Of a stretch of DNA of 64,000 nucleotides, positions 38,957 through 49,436 are shown piece by piece. The stretch covers positions 6,626,001 through 6,690,000 of the forward strand of contig NZ_CP097800.1 in assembly GCF_000612545.2 (NCBI RefSeq). The letters run 5' to 3'. Numbering within the stretch: position 1 is the stretch's first letter; the number at the start of each line of letters is the position of its first letter. Below the pieces are notes generated by a model, which made no database searches, was not told where the DNA came from, and was given only the letters and a program-made list of their open reading frames with translations. Made by a program: the position numbers and the translations under genes. The stretch is from Streptomyces sp. PCS3-D2. Its GTDB lineage: Bacteria; Actinomycetota; Actinomycetes; Streptomycetales; Streptomycetaceae.

Positions 38957-39318
38957 GACCTGCGGCGCAGGGCGCGGCGGACCACGACCACGACGATCAG
39001 CAGCAGGACGACCACGACCACGACGATCACGAGCTTCTTCAACCAGCTGCTCTTCTTCTTGCTCTTCTTCTTGCCCTTCTTGACCCCGGTTGCGGCCTGG
39101 GCCTGGGACGACGTCGGTGCCCGGAACGCAGTCGCCGCGCCGGTGCCGGCGAGGGCGCCGCCCTGCGGCAGGGCCGTGGCGGCGGGAGCGTGGCGGGCGG
39201 CCGGAGCTGCCGCCGAGGCGGTCGCCGCGGGACCCCAGACCAGTCCGGCGAGCACGAGGATCCCGGCGATCGCCCACGCGACCGCGGGGCGCCTCTTCGG
39301 GTGGCCGTGACCTGTCAT
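38953..39318 (-). CDS. Membrane protein with Lys-rich segment next to a C-terminal transmembrane helix
   Basis: 121 residues from ATG 39318, with GGGGGAAGAG upstream. A signal-anchor-like helix lies at residues ~12-35 (AVAWAIAGILVLAGLVWGP). An Ala-rich extracytoplasmic stretch follows, then a strongly basic run (KKGKKKSKKKSSWLKKL), then a Val/Leu-only helix (VIVVVVVVLLLIVVVVV) and a tail RRALRRRS. The basic cluster directly before a near-homopolymer helix is unusual. It may face anionic lipid or teichoic acid. No family recognised. Gene supported by its ribosome site and composition. Confidence 0.6.
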   Translation of the reverse strand: MTGHGHPKRRPAVAWAIAGILVLAGLVWGPAATASAAAPAARHAPAATALPQGGALAGTGAATAFRAPTSSQAQAATGVKKGKKKSKKKSSWLKKLVIVVVVVVLLLIVVVVVRRALRRRS

Positions 39319-39480
39319 TTCTCTTCCCCCTGTTCTCCCGTACCGATCCGGGACCGGTGGTTTCCGGAAGGCCGGGGCTCGAAAGCATCGTCGACGAGTT
39401 CGACCGAGCCCGCAAGGACATGGACCGTCCGGGCGTGCGGCCATGCGCCGGTACCGGTCGCGGGCCCGGCCGTGCATCCC

Positions 39481-39861
39481 TCAGACCACGGAGAGCAGGT
39501 CCACCACGAAGACCAGGGTGGAACCCGCAGGGATCAACGGCGAGGGGGAGCGGTCGCCGTAGCCGAGGCGCGGCGGAATGATGATCTCGCGACGACCGCC
39601 GACCCTCATCCCTCTGATCCCCCGGTCCCAGCCCTTGATGACCCTGCCGCCGCCCACGGCGAACTTGAACGGTTGGCCCCGGTCCCAAGAGGCGTCGAAC
39701 TCCGCTCCGGACGCGAAGGTGACCCCGACGTAGTGGACGCGGACGACCCTGCCCGGCTTCGCCTCGGCGCCGTCCCCGACAACGAGGTCCCGGACCGTCA
39801 GTTCCTGCGGAGCCTCTCCCTCGGGACGTTCGATCTCGGGCTTCGTCGGTTCAGTCATCAC
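39481..39861 (-). CDS. FKBP-type peptidyl-prolyl cis-trans isomerase
   Basis: 126 residues (ATG 39861 or 39858). Single FKBP domain without signal peptide: LTVRDLVVGDG, VRVHYVGVTFASGAEFDASW, QPFKFAVGGGRVIKGWDRGIRGM, GGRREIIIPPRLGYGDRSPSPLIPAGSTLVFVVDLLSV. The active-site aromatic and Asp residues are in place. Cytosolic; it speeds prolyl isomerisation in protein folding. It precedes the 1.08-kb gene-free region. Confidence 0.95.
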   Translation of the reverse strand: MMTEPTKPEIERPEGEAPQELTVRDLVVGDGAEAKPGRVVRVHYVGVTFASGAEFDASWDRGQPFKFAVGGGRVIKGWDRGIRGMRVGGRREIIIPPRLGYGDRSPSPLIPAGSTLVFVVDLLSVV

Positions 39862-40940
39862 AGCAATCCCTCGTACGGACCGGCCGGGCGCACGGTCACT
39901 CCGTGCGCTGGACGATCACGCTACCGAGAACGCGGACCGGTCGGAGCGCGTCCCCCGCGGAGCGGTGCGGGAGGAATCCGCTCGGCGGAAGCCGGGCGGG
40001 ACGGCGGCCGGTGAGGTGAGAGGGCCGCTCATTCAGGCCGCCAAGTCCGCCCCGTGCTCCCCACGGACCACGGTTGTGGCGTTCCGGTACCTGCACCGGG
40101 CCGGCGAGCATGCCCGATGACGGACCACGGCAGCCGCAAATTTCAGAACTGCCCCAATGGAAAGCCAAGGTGCTGTGCACCTCTGCCGTATCGCCCGTCT
40201 CGTCGGCAGAGCACCGTTCGATCACCGTTCGATCGATCATGGAGGGGTTGTTTTCGCGGTTTTCGGCCGCATCGTGAGGGCTGAGCGAAATTCAAGGGGC
40301 CGGGAGATTGCGTTTGAGTGCAGCCCAGGACCGTGATCGGGATTCACGGCGGCGCGATCTGTCGCGTTCCGTAGTCGGCCCATAGCGTGGCGAAATCGGG
40401 CCCTTTACTCGGCGCTCCTCGGCGGCGAAGCTTTGGGCCGGGGCATCGCCCGGTGTCGCCCTCGCGACGGATACCGCGACACGGCCGGAGCCTGGCGTTC
40501 TCTTGGGATGGGGCAGGTCGAAACAGAGGGGGCGGGTGGAAGGCCCACATCGGATCCGGAGTTCGGCAGGAAGTGCAGGGCAGGGCGTTCGCGTTCGTTG
40601 CCGACGGTGTGGATTTCTGCGGTGTGTTCAGGAGTTGGCTGCATGGGTGGGCGGTCCGTATTCATGCTCGGCGGAATCCTCTATGAGGAATGGAGAAGGT
40701 CTCGATCCCGGCCGGCCTCTGTTGTTGTTCACGGATGACTCCGGCCGCAAGGTAATCCAGAGGAATGGGGATGGGCGCCTTTGTGCGCCCGCGTGCACTC
40801 CGTTCTCCGCGCCGTTCGAGAGCATCCGGCACCGTCAACGACACAGTGCGCTCGCTGCGCCGGGTGACGCGGGCACGCACGCTCTATATGTTCCGAAGGC
40901 ATAGTCCAATCTGCAGTCCTCGCGGTGGAGAGGGATGGGC
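39862..40940. other. 1.08-kb gene-free region before the lanthipeptide cluster
   Basis: No convincing gene, although it has many short open frames. Base composition is lower in GC than the surroundings (runs such as TTGTTTTCGCGGTTTTCGG near 40247). It contains a tandem pair of ACCGTTCGATC (40213-40223 and 40224-40234) and a 6-bp dyad CCGTGA/TCACGG (40331-40349). An Arg-rich frame from 40766 overlaps the lanL start but is not accepted. It likely carries the lanL promoter and perhaps an untranslated leader or small RNA. Confidence 0.5.
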
Positions 40941-43613
40941 ATGACGAGCCAGGCAAGCGAAGTCGAACTCCGGGACCTGCTGGGCAGGTCACTGGAGGCC
41001 ACGGGGCAGGCCGCGCAGTGGACCGTGGACACGGACACGACGTGGTGCCGCCTCACACCCGCCTCCGCGGCGCAACGCAAGCAGGGCTGGAAGCTGCACG
41101 TGTCGGCCACGTCCGCCTCCGCTCCCGCGGTGCTGGCGCGGTCCCTGGACGTGCTCCTGCTGCGGGACTCCATGTTCAAGTTCGCCCGGTCCCTGGAACA
41201 GGTGAGCGCGCTCAACTCCCGGGCCACACCGAGGGGCAACTCGGGCAAGTTCATCACCGTCTACCCCCGCTCCGACGCCGACGCGGCCGCGATCGCGCTG
41301 GAACTGCACCAGGCCACGGCGGGCCTCGCCGGCCCGCGGATCCTGTCGGACCAGCCCTACGCCGCGAACAGCCTGGTGCACTACCGCTACGGGGCGTTCG
41401 TCGCCCGTCAACGGCTCTCCGATTCGGGCCTGTTGGTGTGGTACATGGAGGACCCGGACGGCAACCCCGTGGAAGACGTCCGTACCGGCCGCTATTCCCC
41501 GCCGTCCTGGGCGGTGAGCCCGTTCCCGGCCTCGGTGCCTGCCGCGCCGACCGAGGAGCGGGCCACGACGGCCCCGGTACTGCTGGGCGGCCGCTTCTCG
41601 GTACGGGAGGCGATCCGCCACACGAACAAGGGCGGTGTCTACCGGGGGACGGACGTCACCTCGAACGCGCCGGTGGTCATCAAGGAGGCGCGGCCGCACG
41701 TGGAAGCCGACGCCTCCGGATCCGACGTACGCGACTGGCTGCGCGTGGAGGCCCGGGTACTGGAGTTCCTCGACGGCACGGGCCTGGCCCCGCGGCTCCT
41801 TGCGGTGTTCGAGCACGGCGGACACCTCTTCCTGGCCGAGGAGGAGATCCCGGGCGTCCCGCTGCGCAACTGGGTCGCCGAGCGCTTCCGCGACATCGGG
41901 GGCGAGCGCTACCGCGCCGAGGCCCTGGCCCAGGCGGGCCGCCTGGTGGATCTCCTCGCCGAGGCCCACGCACGGGGCTGCGTCCTGCGGGACTTCACGC
42001 CCGGCAACATCATGGTCCGGCCCGACGGTGAACTGCGCCTCATCGACCTGGAGCTCGCCGTCCTCAAGGACGACGTCCCGCTCCCGACCACGGTGGGGAC
42101 CCCCGGCTTCAGCGCCCCCGAGCGGCTGGCCGGCGCGCCGGTCTCGCCCACGGCCGACTACTACAGCCTGGGTGCCGCCGTGTGCTTCGTCCTCACCGGA
42201 AAGGTCCCCAGCCTGCTGGCCGAGGAGCCCGCGGCCAGGACCGCGCACGAGCGGCTCGCCGGGTGGCTGGCCGCCTGTGACGACGTGCTGCGGCTGCCCG
42301 AGGGCCTGACCGAGATGATCCTCGGGCTGATGAGTGACGACCCCGCCGAGCGCTGGGACCCCGAACGGGCCGGCGCGGCCCTCCGCCGGGCGGTACGCGG
42401 ACCTGCGGCCCGGGCCGCCGGGGGACCGGCCCATCCGACTCCGCGGTCCGACGCGACGCAGGGCGCGGTGGCGGGGATGGTGGACCACCTCATCGGTTCG
42501 ATGACCCCGCAGGACGAACGCCGCCTGTGGCCGGTGTCCACCATGGCGGGGGAGACCGACCCCTGCACGGTGCAGCAGGGCGCCGCAGGTGTGCTCGCGG
42601 TCCTGACCCGCTACTTCGAGTTGACCGGCGACGGGCGCCTGCCGGAGGTGCTCTCCACGGCGGGACACTGGATGGCGGCGCGGACGGACACCCGCTCCAC
42701 GCGGTCCGGCCTGCACTTCGGCGGCCGGGGGACCGCATGGGCGCTGTACGAAGCCGGCCGGGTCCTCGACGACCGCGTGCTCGTCGAGCACGCGACGGCT
42801 CTGGCCCTGGCCCCCCAGGAACCGGCACCCCATCACGACATCACCCACGGCCGGGCGGGCAGCGGACTGGCCGCCGCCCACCTCTGGTACCGCACGGGGG
42901 ACCAGCGTTTCGCCGAACTCGTCGTCGATGCGGCCGACGCGCTGGCCGCCGCCGCCACGTCCGAGCCGTCCGGTGTCAGCTGGCCCGCGCCCCCCGAAGT
43001 GGTCACCGGGAGCGTCGGCGAACGCTATCTCGGCTTCGCCCACGGGACGGCCGGCATCGGATGCTTCCTGCTCGCCGCTTCAGCCGTCACGGGCCGTCAG
43101 GAAGACCGGGACCTGGCCCGGGCGGCGGGGGACGCACTGGTGGCCGCCTCCCTGACGGTCGGTGGGGCGGCACAGTGGCCCTCCAAGGCCGGCGACGTGC
43201 CGACCGCCCCGTACTGGTGCCACGGTTCCGCGGGGATCGGCTCCTTCCTGCTCCGGCTGTGGCAGGCCACCGGCGACGACCGGTACGGCGATCTCGCCCT
43301 GGCGGCGACGAAGGCCGTGGTGGAGCGGGCCTCGCGCGCCCCCCTCGCCCAATGCCATGGCCTGGCGGGCAACGGCGACTTCCTCCTCGACATGGCCGCC
43401 GCCACGGGGGATCCCGCCCACCACGCGTCGGCCGAGGCCCTGGCCCGCCTCATCACCGCCGAACAGATCCACCGCAACGGCCACGTCGTCTTCCCCAACG
43501 AGTACGGGGACGTCTCGACGGGCTGGAGCGACGGGTCCGCAGGAATCCTGGCGTTCCTCCTGCGGACCCGCCACACAGACTCCCGGCTCTGGATGATCCA
43601 GCAGCCGGGCTGA
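40941..43613 (+). CDS. lanL: Class IV lanthipeptide synthetase LanL
   Basis: 890 residues from ATG 40941 (GGAGAGGG six bases upstream). It phosphorylates Ser/Thr of the precursor encoded just downstream, eliminates phosphate and forms (methyl)lanthionine rings. Lyase domain ~1-200 retains QGWKLH (K51, H53), FKFA (K80) and SGKF (K103). Kinase ~215-480 has GGVYRG, K248, RDFTPGN (D351, N356) and LIDLE (D369). The LanC-like cyclase ~510-890 has the zinc ligands C760 in WCHG and C805-H806 in CHG, which separate class IV from class III. All active-site residues are present, in contrast to the LanKC-like protein at 1117-3645. Order in the cluster: lanL, precursor, ABC ATPase, ABC permease. Confidence 0.93.
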   Translation: MTSQASEVELRDLLGRSLEATGQAAQWTVDTDTTWCRLTPASAAQRKQGWKLHVSATSASAPAVLARSLDVLLLRDSMFKFARSLEQVSALNSRATPRGNSGKFITVYPRSDADAAAIALELHQATAGLAGPRILSDQPYAANSLVHYRYGAFVARQRLSDSGLLVWYMEDPDGNPVEDVRTGRYSPPSWAVSPFPASVPAAPTEERATTAPVLLGGRFSVREAIRHTNKGGVYRGTDVTSNAPVVIKEARPHVEADASGSDVRDWLRVEARVLEFLDGTGLAPRLLAVFEHGGHLFLAEEEIPGVPLRNWVAERFRDIGGERYRAEALAQAGRLVDLLAEAHARGCVLRDFTPGNIMVRPDGELRLIDLELAVLKDDVPLPTTVGTPGFSAPERLAGAPVSPTADYYSLGAAVCFVLTGKVPSLLAEEPAARTAHERLAGWLAACDDVLRLPEGLTEMILGLMSDDPAERWDPERAGAALRRAVRGPAARAAGGPAHPTPRSDATQGAVAGMVDHLIGSMTPQDERRLWPVSTMAGETDPCTVQQGAAGVLAVLTRYFELTGDGRLPEVLSTAGHWMAARTDTRSTRSGLHFGGRGTAWALYEAGRVLDDRVLVEHATALALAPQEPAPHHDITHGRAGSGLAAAHLWYRTGDQRFAELVVDAADALAAAATSEPSGVSWPAPPEVVTGSVGERYLGFAHGTAGIGCFLLAASAVTGRQEDRDLARAAGDALVAASLTVGGAAQWPSKAGDVPTAPYWCHGSAGIGSFLLRLWQATGDDRYGDLALAATKAVVERASRAPLAQCHGLAGNGDFLLDMAAATGDPAHHASAEALARLITAEQIHRNGHVVFPNEYGDVSTGWSDGSAGILAFLLRTRHTDSRLWMIQQPG

Positions 43614-43653
43614 CAGGAAACCCTGTCGACACCACCGAGAGAAGGAGATAGTC

Positions 43654-43809
43654 ATGGAGAACCGCGACCTCGAACTGCTGGCTCACCTGCACGCCCTTCC
43701 GGAGACCGACCCGATCGGCGCCGACGGAGTTGCGTTCGCCGACACGTGTGCGTGCGTCGGCCTGCTCACGCTCCTCAACACCGTCTGCGTCGGCATCAGC
43801 TGCGCCTGA
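43654..43809 (+). CDS. lanA: Class IV lanthipeptide precursor, venezuelin-like
   Basis: 51 residues from ATG 43654 with GAAGGAGATA upstream, 40 bp after lanL. The leader MENRDLELLAHLHALPETDP has the amphipathic LxxLxxLPE-type helix recognised by class IV synthetases. The core reads TCACVGLLTLLN then TVCVGISCA, holding Thr 31, Thr 39, Thr 43, Ser 49 and Cys 32, 34, 45, 50. The pattern matches, from memory, the VenA/SgbA/streptocollin group. Up to four thioether rings are possible. No dedicated protease gene is near, so leader removal would rely on a host peptidase. The core differs from related precursors at a few positions; an exact comparison needs alignment. Confidence 0.9.
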   Translation: MENRDLELLAHLHALPETDPIGADGVAFADTCACVGLLTLLNTVCVGISCA

Positions 43810-44123
43810 CCCAGGCCGTAGCAGCCCGCGCGGATCCGATACCGCCCGGCGGCCTCGTCAACCGCTCCGCTGTTGACGAGGCAATGAACGCCGGTCGCCC
43901 GTAGGCCAGCCACCCCCAGTGCACCCGCGTCGCCAGCCGATCAGGGCAGCACGAGGGATCCCGGCCGACCTCCGGCCGGTGGCCGCCCCCGCGGCAGCCA
44001 CCGGCCGGAGCGTCCGCCCCCGCCTTCACGGGGCACGAAGCATCGGCCCCCGAGCACCACACCGCCCCTTCGACCCAGCGCGCGCCCAAGTCCGTGGACG
44101 ACACCCAGCAGACGAGGACCTGA
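43810..44123. other. Intergenic region between precursor and exporter genes
   Basis: 314 bp without a gene. It contains the terminator-like hairpin at 43852-43882; a purine-rich GAGG ribosome site precedes the ATPase gene. Otherwise GC-rich with no recognised motif. Confidence 0.4.
43852..43882 (+). terminator. Hairpin after the lanthipeptide precursor gene
   Basis: 11-bp perfect arms GCCTCGTCAAC / GTTGACGAGGC with a 9-base loop, 42 bases after the precursor stop codon. No U-run follows, as is common in Streptomyces. It likely terminates or attenuates transcription so that precursor mRNA outnumbers exporter mRNA. Confidence 0.7.
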
Positions 44124-45196
<1,073 letters not shown>

Positions 45197-45200
<4 letters not shown>

Positions 45201-46069
45201 CCGCCCCCGCCGTCACCGCGCCGGGAAACCCCGACGGCCACGCCGACCCGTATCCGGCATCCCCGGCCCGCCTGCGCCGGGAACTGCGCGCGGTCCACGC
45301 CCTGGTCCACCGCGACCTGCTGCGCCTGTCCTTGCAGCGCACCCACACCGCGCTGATGCTGATCCAGCCGGTGCTCTACCTCTTCATTCTCGGAGGCGGT
45401 CTGGCCGCCCTGATTCCCACCGCCGCGCTCGGCGTGGGCTACCAGGTGTACCTCTTCCCCGGCATGCTGATGATGACCGTCCAGAGCCCCGCCATCATGG
45501 TCGGCATCCGCCTCATCACCGACCGGCAGAGCGGATACCTGCGAGAACTCCTGATGGCCCCGGTCAGCCGCGCCACCCTGCTCCTGGGCAACTGCGCGGG
45601 CGGCACCGTGGTCGCCACCGTCCAGGGCGCCGTCCTCCTCGCCCTGGCCGGCACGGTCGGCCTGCCCTACGACCCGCTGCTGCTGGCCCTGCTCCTCGCC
45701 GGCATGATCCTGGCCTCCTTCACCATCACCGCCCTGGCGCTCGCCCTGGCCGTCAGCCTCGGTCGCGCCGAGCTCTTCCACATGCTCCTCGGCCTGGTGA
45801 TGATGCCGCTGCTCTTCCTCTCCGGAGGCTTCTTCCCCCTCGACAACCTGCCCGGCTGGGCACGTGGGCTGGCCTCCCTGAACCCCCTCGCCTACGGCGT
45901 GGACCTGCTGCGCCGCTCCATCAGCCTGCGCGTGCCCGACCAGACGACCGCGGCCGGCATCGAATGGTTCGGCCACCAACCCCCGCTCCTCCTGGAAGCC
46001 GCAGCCCTCCTCGTCGCGGGCGTCCTCGCCCTCCTCTACGCCACCCGGCGCTTCAGCCGCCCGGAATGA
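45197..46069 (+). CDS. ABC-2 type permease (lanthipeptide exporter)
   Basis: 290 residues. About six membrane helices, with the ABC-2 signature region around [19 protein letters not shown] and [17 protein letters not shown], where the Asn-Pro-Tyr-type motif is typical. The N-terminal amphipathic part ([19 protein letters not shown]) precedes helix 1. Translationally coupled to the ATPase gene. Last gene of the lanthipeptide set; DevR-like boxes for the next gene start 80 bp later. Confidence 0.92.
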
Positions 46070-46148
46070 CCCCGACCGCACGGGTCCCGGCCGGCGGACG
46101 GCGACCGGGCGCGGGCGCCGCTTCCCCGGCCCCACCGTGCGGCAGGAA

Positions 46149-46201
46149 CAGGCCGTTCGGCCCTGCCCGGGCGGGGCCGGGGGGACTGTTCGGCCCTGTC
46201 C
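46149..46201. promoter_or_regulatory. Two DevR/OsdR-like boxes upstream of ctaD
   Basis: Two related elements: CAGGCCGTTCGGCCCTG (46149-46165) and GGGACTGTTCGGCCCTGTCC (46182-46201). They share the right half CGGCCCTG, and the second has the GGGAC half seen in DevR-type boxes. They lie 113-165 bp before the oxidase gene. Similar sequences occur at 49437, 49590 and 59256. Confidence 0.5.
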
Positions 46202-46313
46202 GGGCCGCCGACCCCACGCCGATCATGAAGCGGTGCCGGGAGGCGCCGCGGATCCCCCGTCCGCAGCACCTCCCGGTCCGTCATGTGTACGGCCGACAGG
46301 GAGGCACCGTCCG

Positions 46314-47993
46314 GTGGACGTGGCAGGAACGAAGAACACGGCGGGTGTGGCGCAGACCCCGCATCACGCGATACCCGGAGGGACGGGCCGGGCTTCGTGG
46401 GTGGAGTGGTTGACGACCACCGACCACAAGAAGATCGGCACGATGTACCTGGTGAGCGCCTTCGGATTCTTCGTCCTGGGTGGTGCCATGGCGTTGATGA
46501 TGCGCGCGGAGTTGGCCCGTCCGGGTACGCAGATCATGTCGAACGAGCAGTTCAACCAGGCGTTCACCATGCACGGCTCGATCATGCTGCTGATGTTCGC
46601 CATGCCCTTGTTCACCGGCTTCGCGAACTGGATCATGCCGCTGCAGATCGGCGCGCCCGATGTCGCCTTCCCCCGGCTCAACATGCTCGCCTTCTGGCTC
46701 TTCCTGTTCGGTTCGCTCATCGCGGCCTTCGGGTTCCTCACCCCGGGCGGTGCGGCCGACTTCGGCTGGTTCCTGTACGCGCCGCTGTCGGACGCGGTGC
46801 ACTCCCCGGGCCTCGGCGCGGACATGTGGATCATGGGCGTGGCGCTGTCCGGCTTCGGCTCCATCGCCGGCGCGGTCAACTTCATCACCACGATCATCTG
46901 CATGCGCGCTCCGGGCATGACGATGTTCCGGATGCCGATCTTCACCTGGAACGTGCTCCTGACGGCGCTGCTGGTCCTGATCGTCTTCCCGGTGCTGGCC
47001 GCGGCCCTCTTCGCCCTCGAATGCGACCGCACGTTCGGCTCCCACGTCTTCGACGCGGCCAACGGCGGCGCCCTGTTGTGGCAGCATCTGTTCTGGTTCT
47101 TCGGCCACCCCGAGGTCTACATCCTCGCCCTGCCGTTCTTCGGCATCGTCTCGGAGATCATTCCGGTCTTCTCGCGCAAGCCGATGTTCGGTTACATCGG
47201 CCTGATCGCCGCGACGATCGCGATCGCCGGCCTCTCGGTGACCGTGTGGGCGCACCACATGTACGTCACCGGCGGTGTGCTGCTGCCGTTCTTCTCCTTT
47301 ATGACCTTCCTGATCGCGGTACCGACCGGTGTGAAGTTCTTCAACTGGATCGGCACCATGTGGAAGGGCTCACTGTCCTTCGAGACCCCGATGCTCTGGA
47401 CGATCGGCTTCCTGGTCACCTTCGTCTTCGGCGGCCTGACCGGCGTGATCCTGGCCTCACCCCCGATGGACTTCCACCTCTCCGACTCCTACTTCGTGGT
47501 CGCGCACTTCCACTACACCGTCTTCGGCACCGTGGTGTACGCGATGTTCGCCGGCTTCCACTTCTGGTGGCCGAAGTTCACCGGCACGATGCTGGACGAG
47601 CGCCTCGGCAAGATCACCTTCTGGACCCTCACGGCCGGCTTCCACCTCACCTTCCTCGTGCAGCACTGGCTGGGCGCGGAGGGCATGCCGCGCCGCTACG
47701 CCGACTACCTCGCCGCGGATGGCTTCACCGGGCTCAACACCCTCTCCACCATCGGCTCGTTCCTGCTCGGCCTGTCGATCCTGCCGTTCTTCTACAACGT
47801 GTGGAAGACCGCCCGGTACGGCAAGAAGGTCGAGGTCGACGACCCGTGGGGCTACGGCCGTTCCCTTGAGTGGGCGACCTCCTGCCCGCCGCCGCGGCAC
47901 AACTTCCGCGCCCTGCCGCGCATCCGTAGCGAGTCGCCCGCCTTCGACCTCCACCACCCCGAGATCGCCGCCCTCGAACCGGCCGCTCACTGA
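46314..47993 (+). CDS. ctaD: Cytochrome c oxidase subunit I
   Basis: 559 residues from GTG 46314 (AGGGAGG nine bases upstream; 46320 also possible). Twelve membrane helices. Haem and copper ligands are visible: [12 protein letters not shown] (low-spin haem His), [15 protein letters not shown] (Cu-B His cross-linked to Tyr), WAHHMY (Cu-B His pair) and [10 protein letters not shown] (haem ligands). It reduces O2 in the aa3-type terminal oxidase. No ctaC, ctaE or assembly gene is next to it, so this is probably an extra copy outside the main cta locus, here in a hypoxia-type island. It may pair with subunits made elsewhere. Confidence 0.96.
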   Translation: MDVAGTKNTAGVAQTPHHAIPGGTGRASWVEWLTTTDHKKIGTMYLVSAFGFFVLGGAMALMMRAELARPGTQIMSNEQFNQAFTMHGSIMLLMFAMPLFTGFANWIMPLQIGAPDVAFPRLNMLAFWLFLFGSLIAAFGFLTPGGAADFGWFLYAPLSDAVHSPGLGADMWIMGVALSGFGSIAGAVNFITTIICMRAPGMTMFRMPIFTWNVLLTALLVLIVFPVLAAALFALECDRTFGSHVFDAANGGALLWQHLFWFFGHPEVYILALPFFGIVSEIIPVFSRKPMFGYIGLIAATIAIAGLSVTVWAHHMYVTGGVLLPFFSFMTFLIAVPTGVKFFNWIGTMWKGSLSFETPMLWTIGFLVTFVFGGLTGVILASPPMDFHLSDSYFVVAHFHYTVFGTVVYAMFAGFHFWWPKFTGTMLDERLGKITFWTLTAGFHLTFLVQHWLGAEGMPRRYADYLAADGFTGLNTLSTIGSFLLGLSILPFFYNVWKTARYGKKVEVDDPWGYGRSLEWATSCPPPRHNFRALPRIRSESPAFDLHHPEIAALEPAAH

Positions 47994-48034
47994 GCCGGCG
48001 CCGGGCTCCGCACGGCTCAGGCAAGGAGACGCCC

Positions 48035-48466
48035 ATGTCCCACGTGCTGACGGCACTCGGTGTCGCGGTCCTCTGTGTGTCCGGCAGTGTCTGGTACGTC
48101 CCCGCGATCACCGACATACGTGCGGGCGCCGACCGCCCGGTGTCCCGCAGGCTGGCCGCCACGGCCTGCCTCACGGGCTGGGGGACCGCCGCATTCGTCA
48201 CGCTGCTGCTCCTGGCGGCAGCGCCCCGGGGGCTCGTCGCTCTCGCGGCGGTGGCCGGAACGGCAGCCTCCTGCGCCCTGGCCGTCCAGGGCCGCGTCCA
48301 GCACGGCGCGGAGCAGCGGGAGGAGGCCGGACGCTGGTCGGCGCTGGGTCACCCGCCTCCCGCGCGTACCGGCGCCCTGCCGCGGCGCGCCGTTACGGCC
48401 TGGGCCGTGGCCGGGTTCACCCTCATACCGGGAACGGCGGTCGCGACGTTCCTCGCCCGCTGGTGA
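48035..48466 (+). CDS. Small multi-helix membrane protein
   Basis: 143 residues from ATG 48035 (GCAAGGAGACGCCC upstream), 41 bp after ctaD, so probably in the same transcript. About four hydrophobic segments: VLTALGVAVLCVSGSVWYV, a middle pair from TAAFVTLLLLAA, and the last AVAGFTLIPGTAVATFLA. No family recognised. It may be an accessory or unknown membrane partner of the oxidase; that is only context. A 27-bp hairpin follows. Confidence 0.7.
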   Translation: MSHVLTALGVAVLCVSGSVWYVPAITDIRAGADRPVSRRLAATACLTGWGTAAFVTLLLLAAAPRGLVALAAVAGTAASCALAVQGRVQHGAEQREEAGRWSALGHPPPARTGALPRRAVTAWAVAGFTLIPGTAVATFLARW

Positions 48467-48562
48467 AGACCCGGCGGGGAGGACGGACCGTGACACGGAC
48501 CACCGCCCTTCCGCGGCGCCGAGTGGCCCCGGTCCGGCACCAGGGCTGTCATGGACACGTGT

Positions 48563-48625
48563 ATGGGCCCGGCTCGTTCCGGTGGCGGCGCTGTCGAGGC
48601 CGCCACCGGAACGAGCCGGGCCCAT
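48563..48625. terminator. Bidirectional terminator with a 27-bp perfect stem
   Basis: Arms run 48563-48589 and 48599-48625, 27 perfect base pairs with a 9-base loop GCTGTCGAG. The outer end is ATGGGCCCGG and the inner end GGTGGCGGC. It lies between the convergent ctaD unit and the response-regulator gene, so it ends both transcripts. Confidence 0.9.
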
Positions 48626-48653
48626 CCCGCAGTCGGGGGAACCGGTTCTGTTC

Positions 48654-49361
48654 CTATTCGGTCGCCTGCACGGGATGCTGACGGGGCGGGGTGAGCGCGT
48701 GGCTGGCGATCACCGCGGCCTGGACTCGGCGTTCGACGCCCAGCTTGGTGAACAGCCGGGAGATGATGTTCTTGACGGTCTTCTCGGCCAGGTAGAGCCG
48801 CTGTCCGATCTCCTTGTTGGTGAGCCCTTCACTGACCAGGACCAGGATCTCCTTCTCCCGGTCGGTGAATCCGGGCAGGCCGGGTGCCGCCTCCTCCGGG
48901 GGGACCTCGCCGCGCATCCTCGCCATCAGCCGGGTGGTGGCCCCGGGGTCGAGCATCGACTGGCCCGCGGCGACCGTGCGTACGGCGTTGACCAGGTCGG
49001 TGCCGGAGATCTGCTTCAGAACGTAGCCGGACGCGCCGGCCATGACGGCGTCCAGCAGTGCTTCCTCGTCGTCGAACGAGGTGAGCATCAAGCACGCGAG
49101 GTCCGGCATCCGCGAGCGCAACTCCCGGCACACGCTGACCCCGTCGCCGTCCTGGAGCCGCACGTCCAGGATCGCGACCTGGGGGCGCAGCGCGGGGATG
49201 CGGACCAACGCCTGCTCGGCCGTGGACGCCTCACCGACCACGGTCACGTCGGGCTCGGCGTCCAACAGGTCGTGCACACCCCGGCGCACCACCTCGTGGT
49301 CGTCGAGGAGGAAGACGCTGATGGGCGTCTGCGCGGGGGAAGGGGTGCCGCTGGGGGGCAT
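48654..49361 (-). CDS. NarL/DevR-type response regulator
   Basis: 235 residues from ATG 49361 (GGAGAGAATCC upstream). Receiver domain with DDHEVVRRGVHDLL, phosphoacceptor D66 in AILDVRLQDGDGV, conserved Thr/Ser in MLTSFDDEEA, and Lys in YVLKQISG. The LuxR-type DNA-binding part has FTDREKEILVLVSEGLTNKEI and LYLAEKTVKNIISRLFTKLG, very close to the DevR/DosR pattern in which Lys and Asn contact DNA. No histidine kinase gene is adjacent, so it is an orphan here. It may bind the dyads found nearby (see 46149, 49437, 49590, 59256) and control this island in hypoxia or dormancy. Confidence 0.93.
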   Translation of the reverse strand: MPPSGTPSPAQTPISVFLLDDHEVVRRGVHDLLDAEPDVTVVGEASTAEQALVRIPALRPQVAILDVRLQDGDGVSVCRELRSRMPDLACLMLTSFDDEEALLDAVMAGASGYVLKQISGTDLVNAVRTVAAGQSMLDPGATTRLMARMRGEVPPEEAAPGLPGFTDREKEILVLVSEGLTNKEIGQRLYLAEKTVKNIISRLFTKLGVERRVQAAVIASHALTPPRQHPVQATE

Positions 49362-49436
49362 GGATTCTCTCCTTGGCATGGTTCCGTCCGGCACACGCGC
49401 GAACGCTGCCCATGGTGCCTTCCACAAGAGGCCGAA

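Noticed and set aside
40766-40944. 59-residue + strand frame whose stop overlaps the lanL start
   Set aside because: Very Arg-rich with no recognisable domain; the ATGA overlap is probably chance, although translational coupling cannot be excluded.
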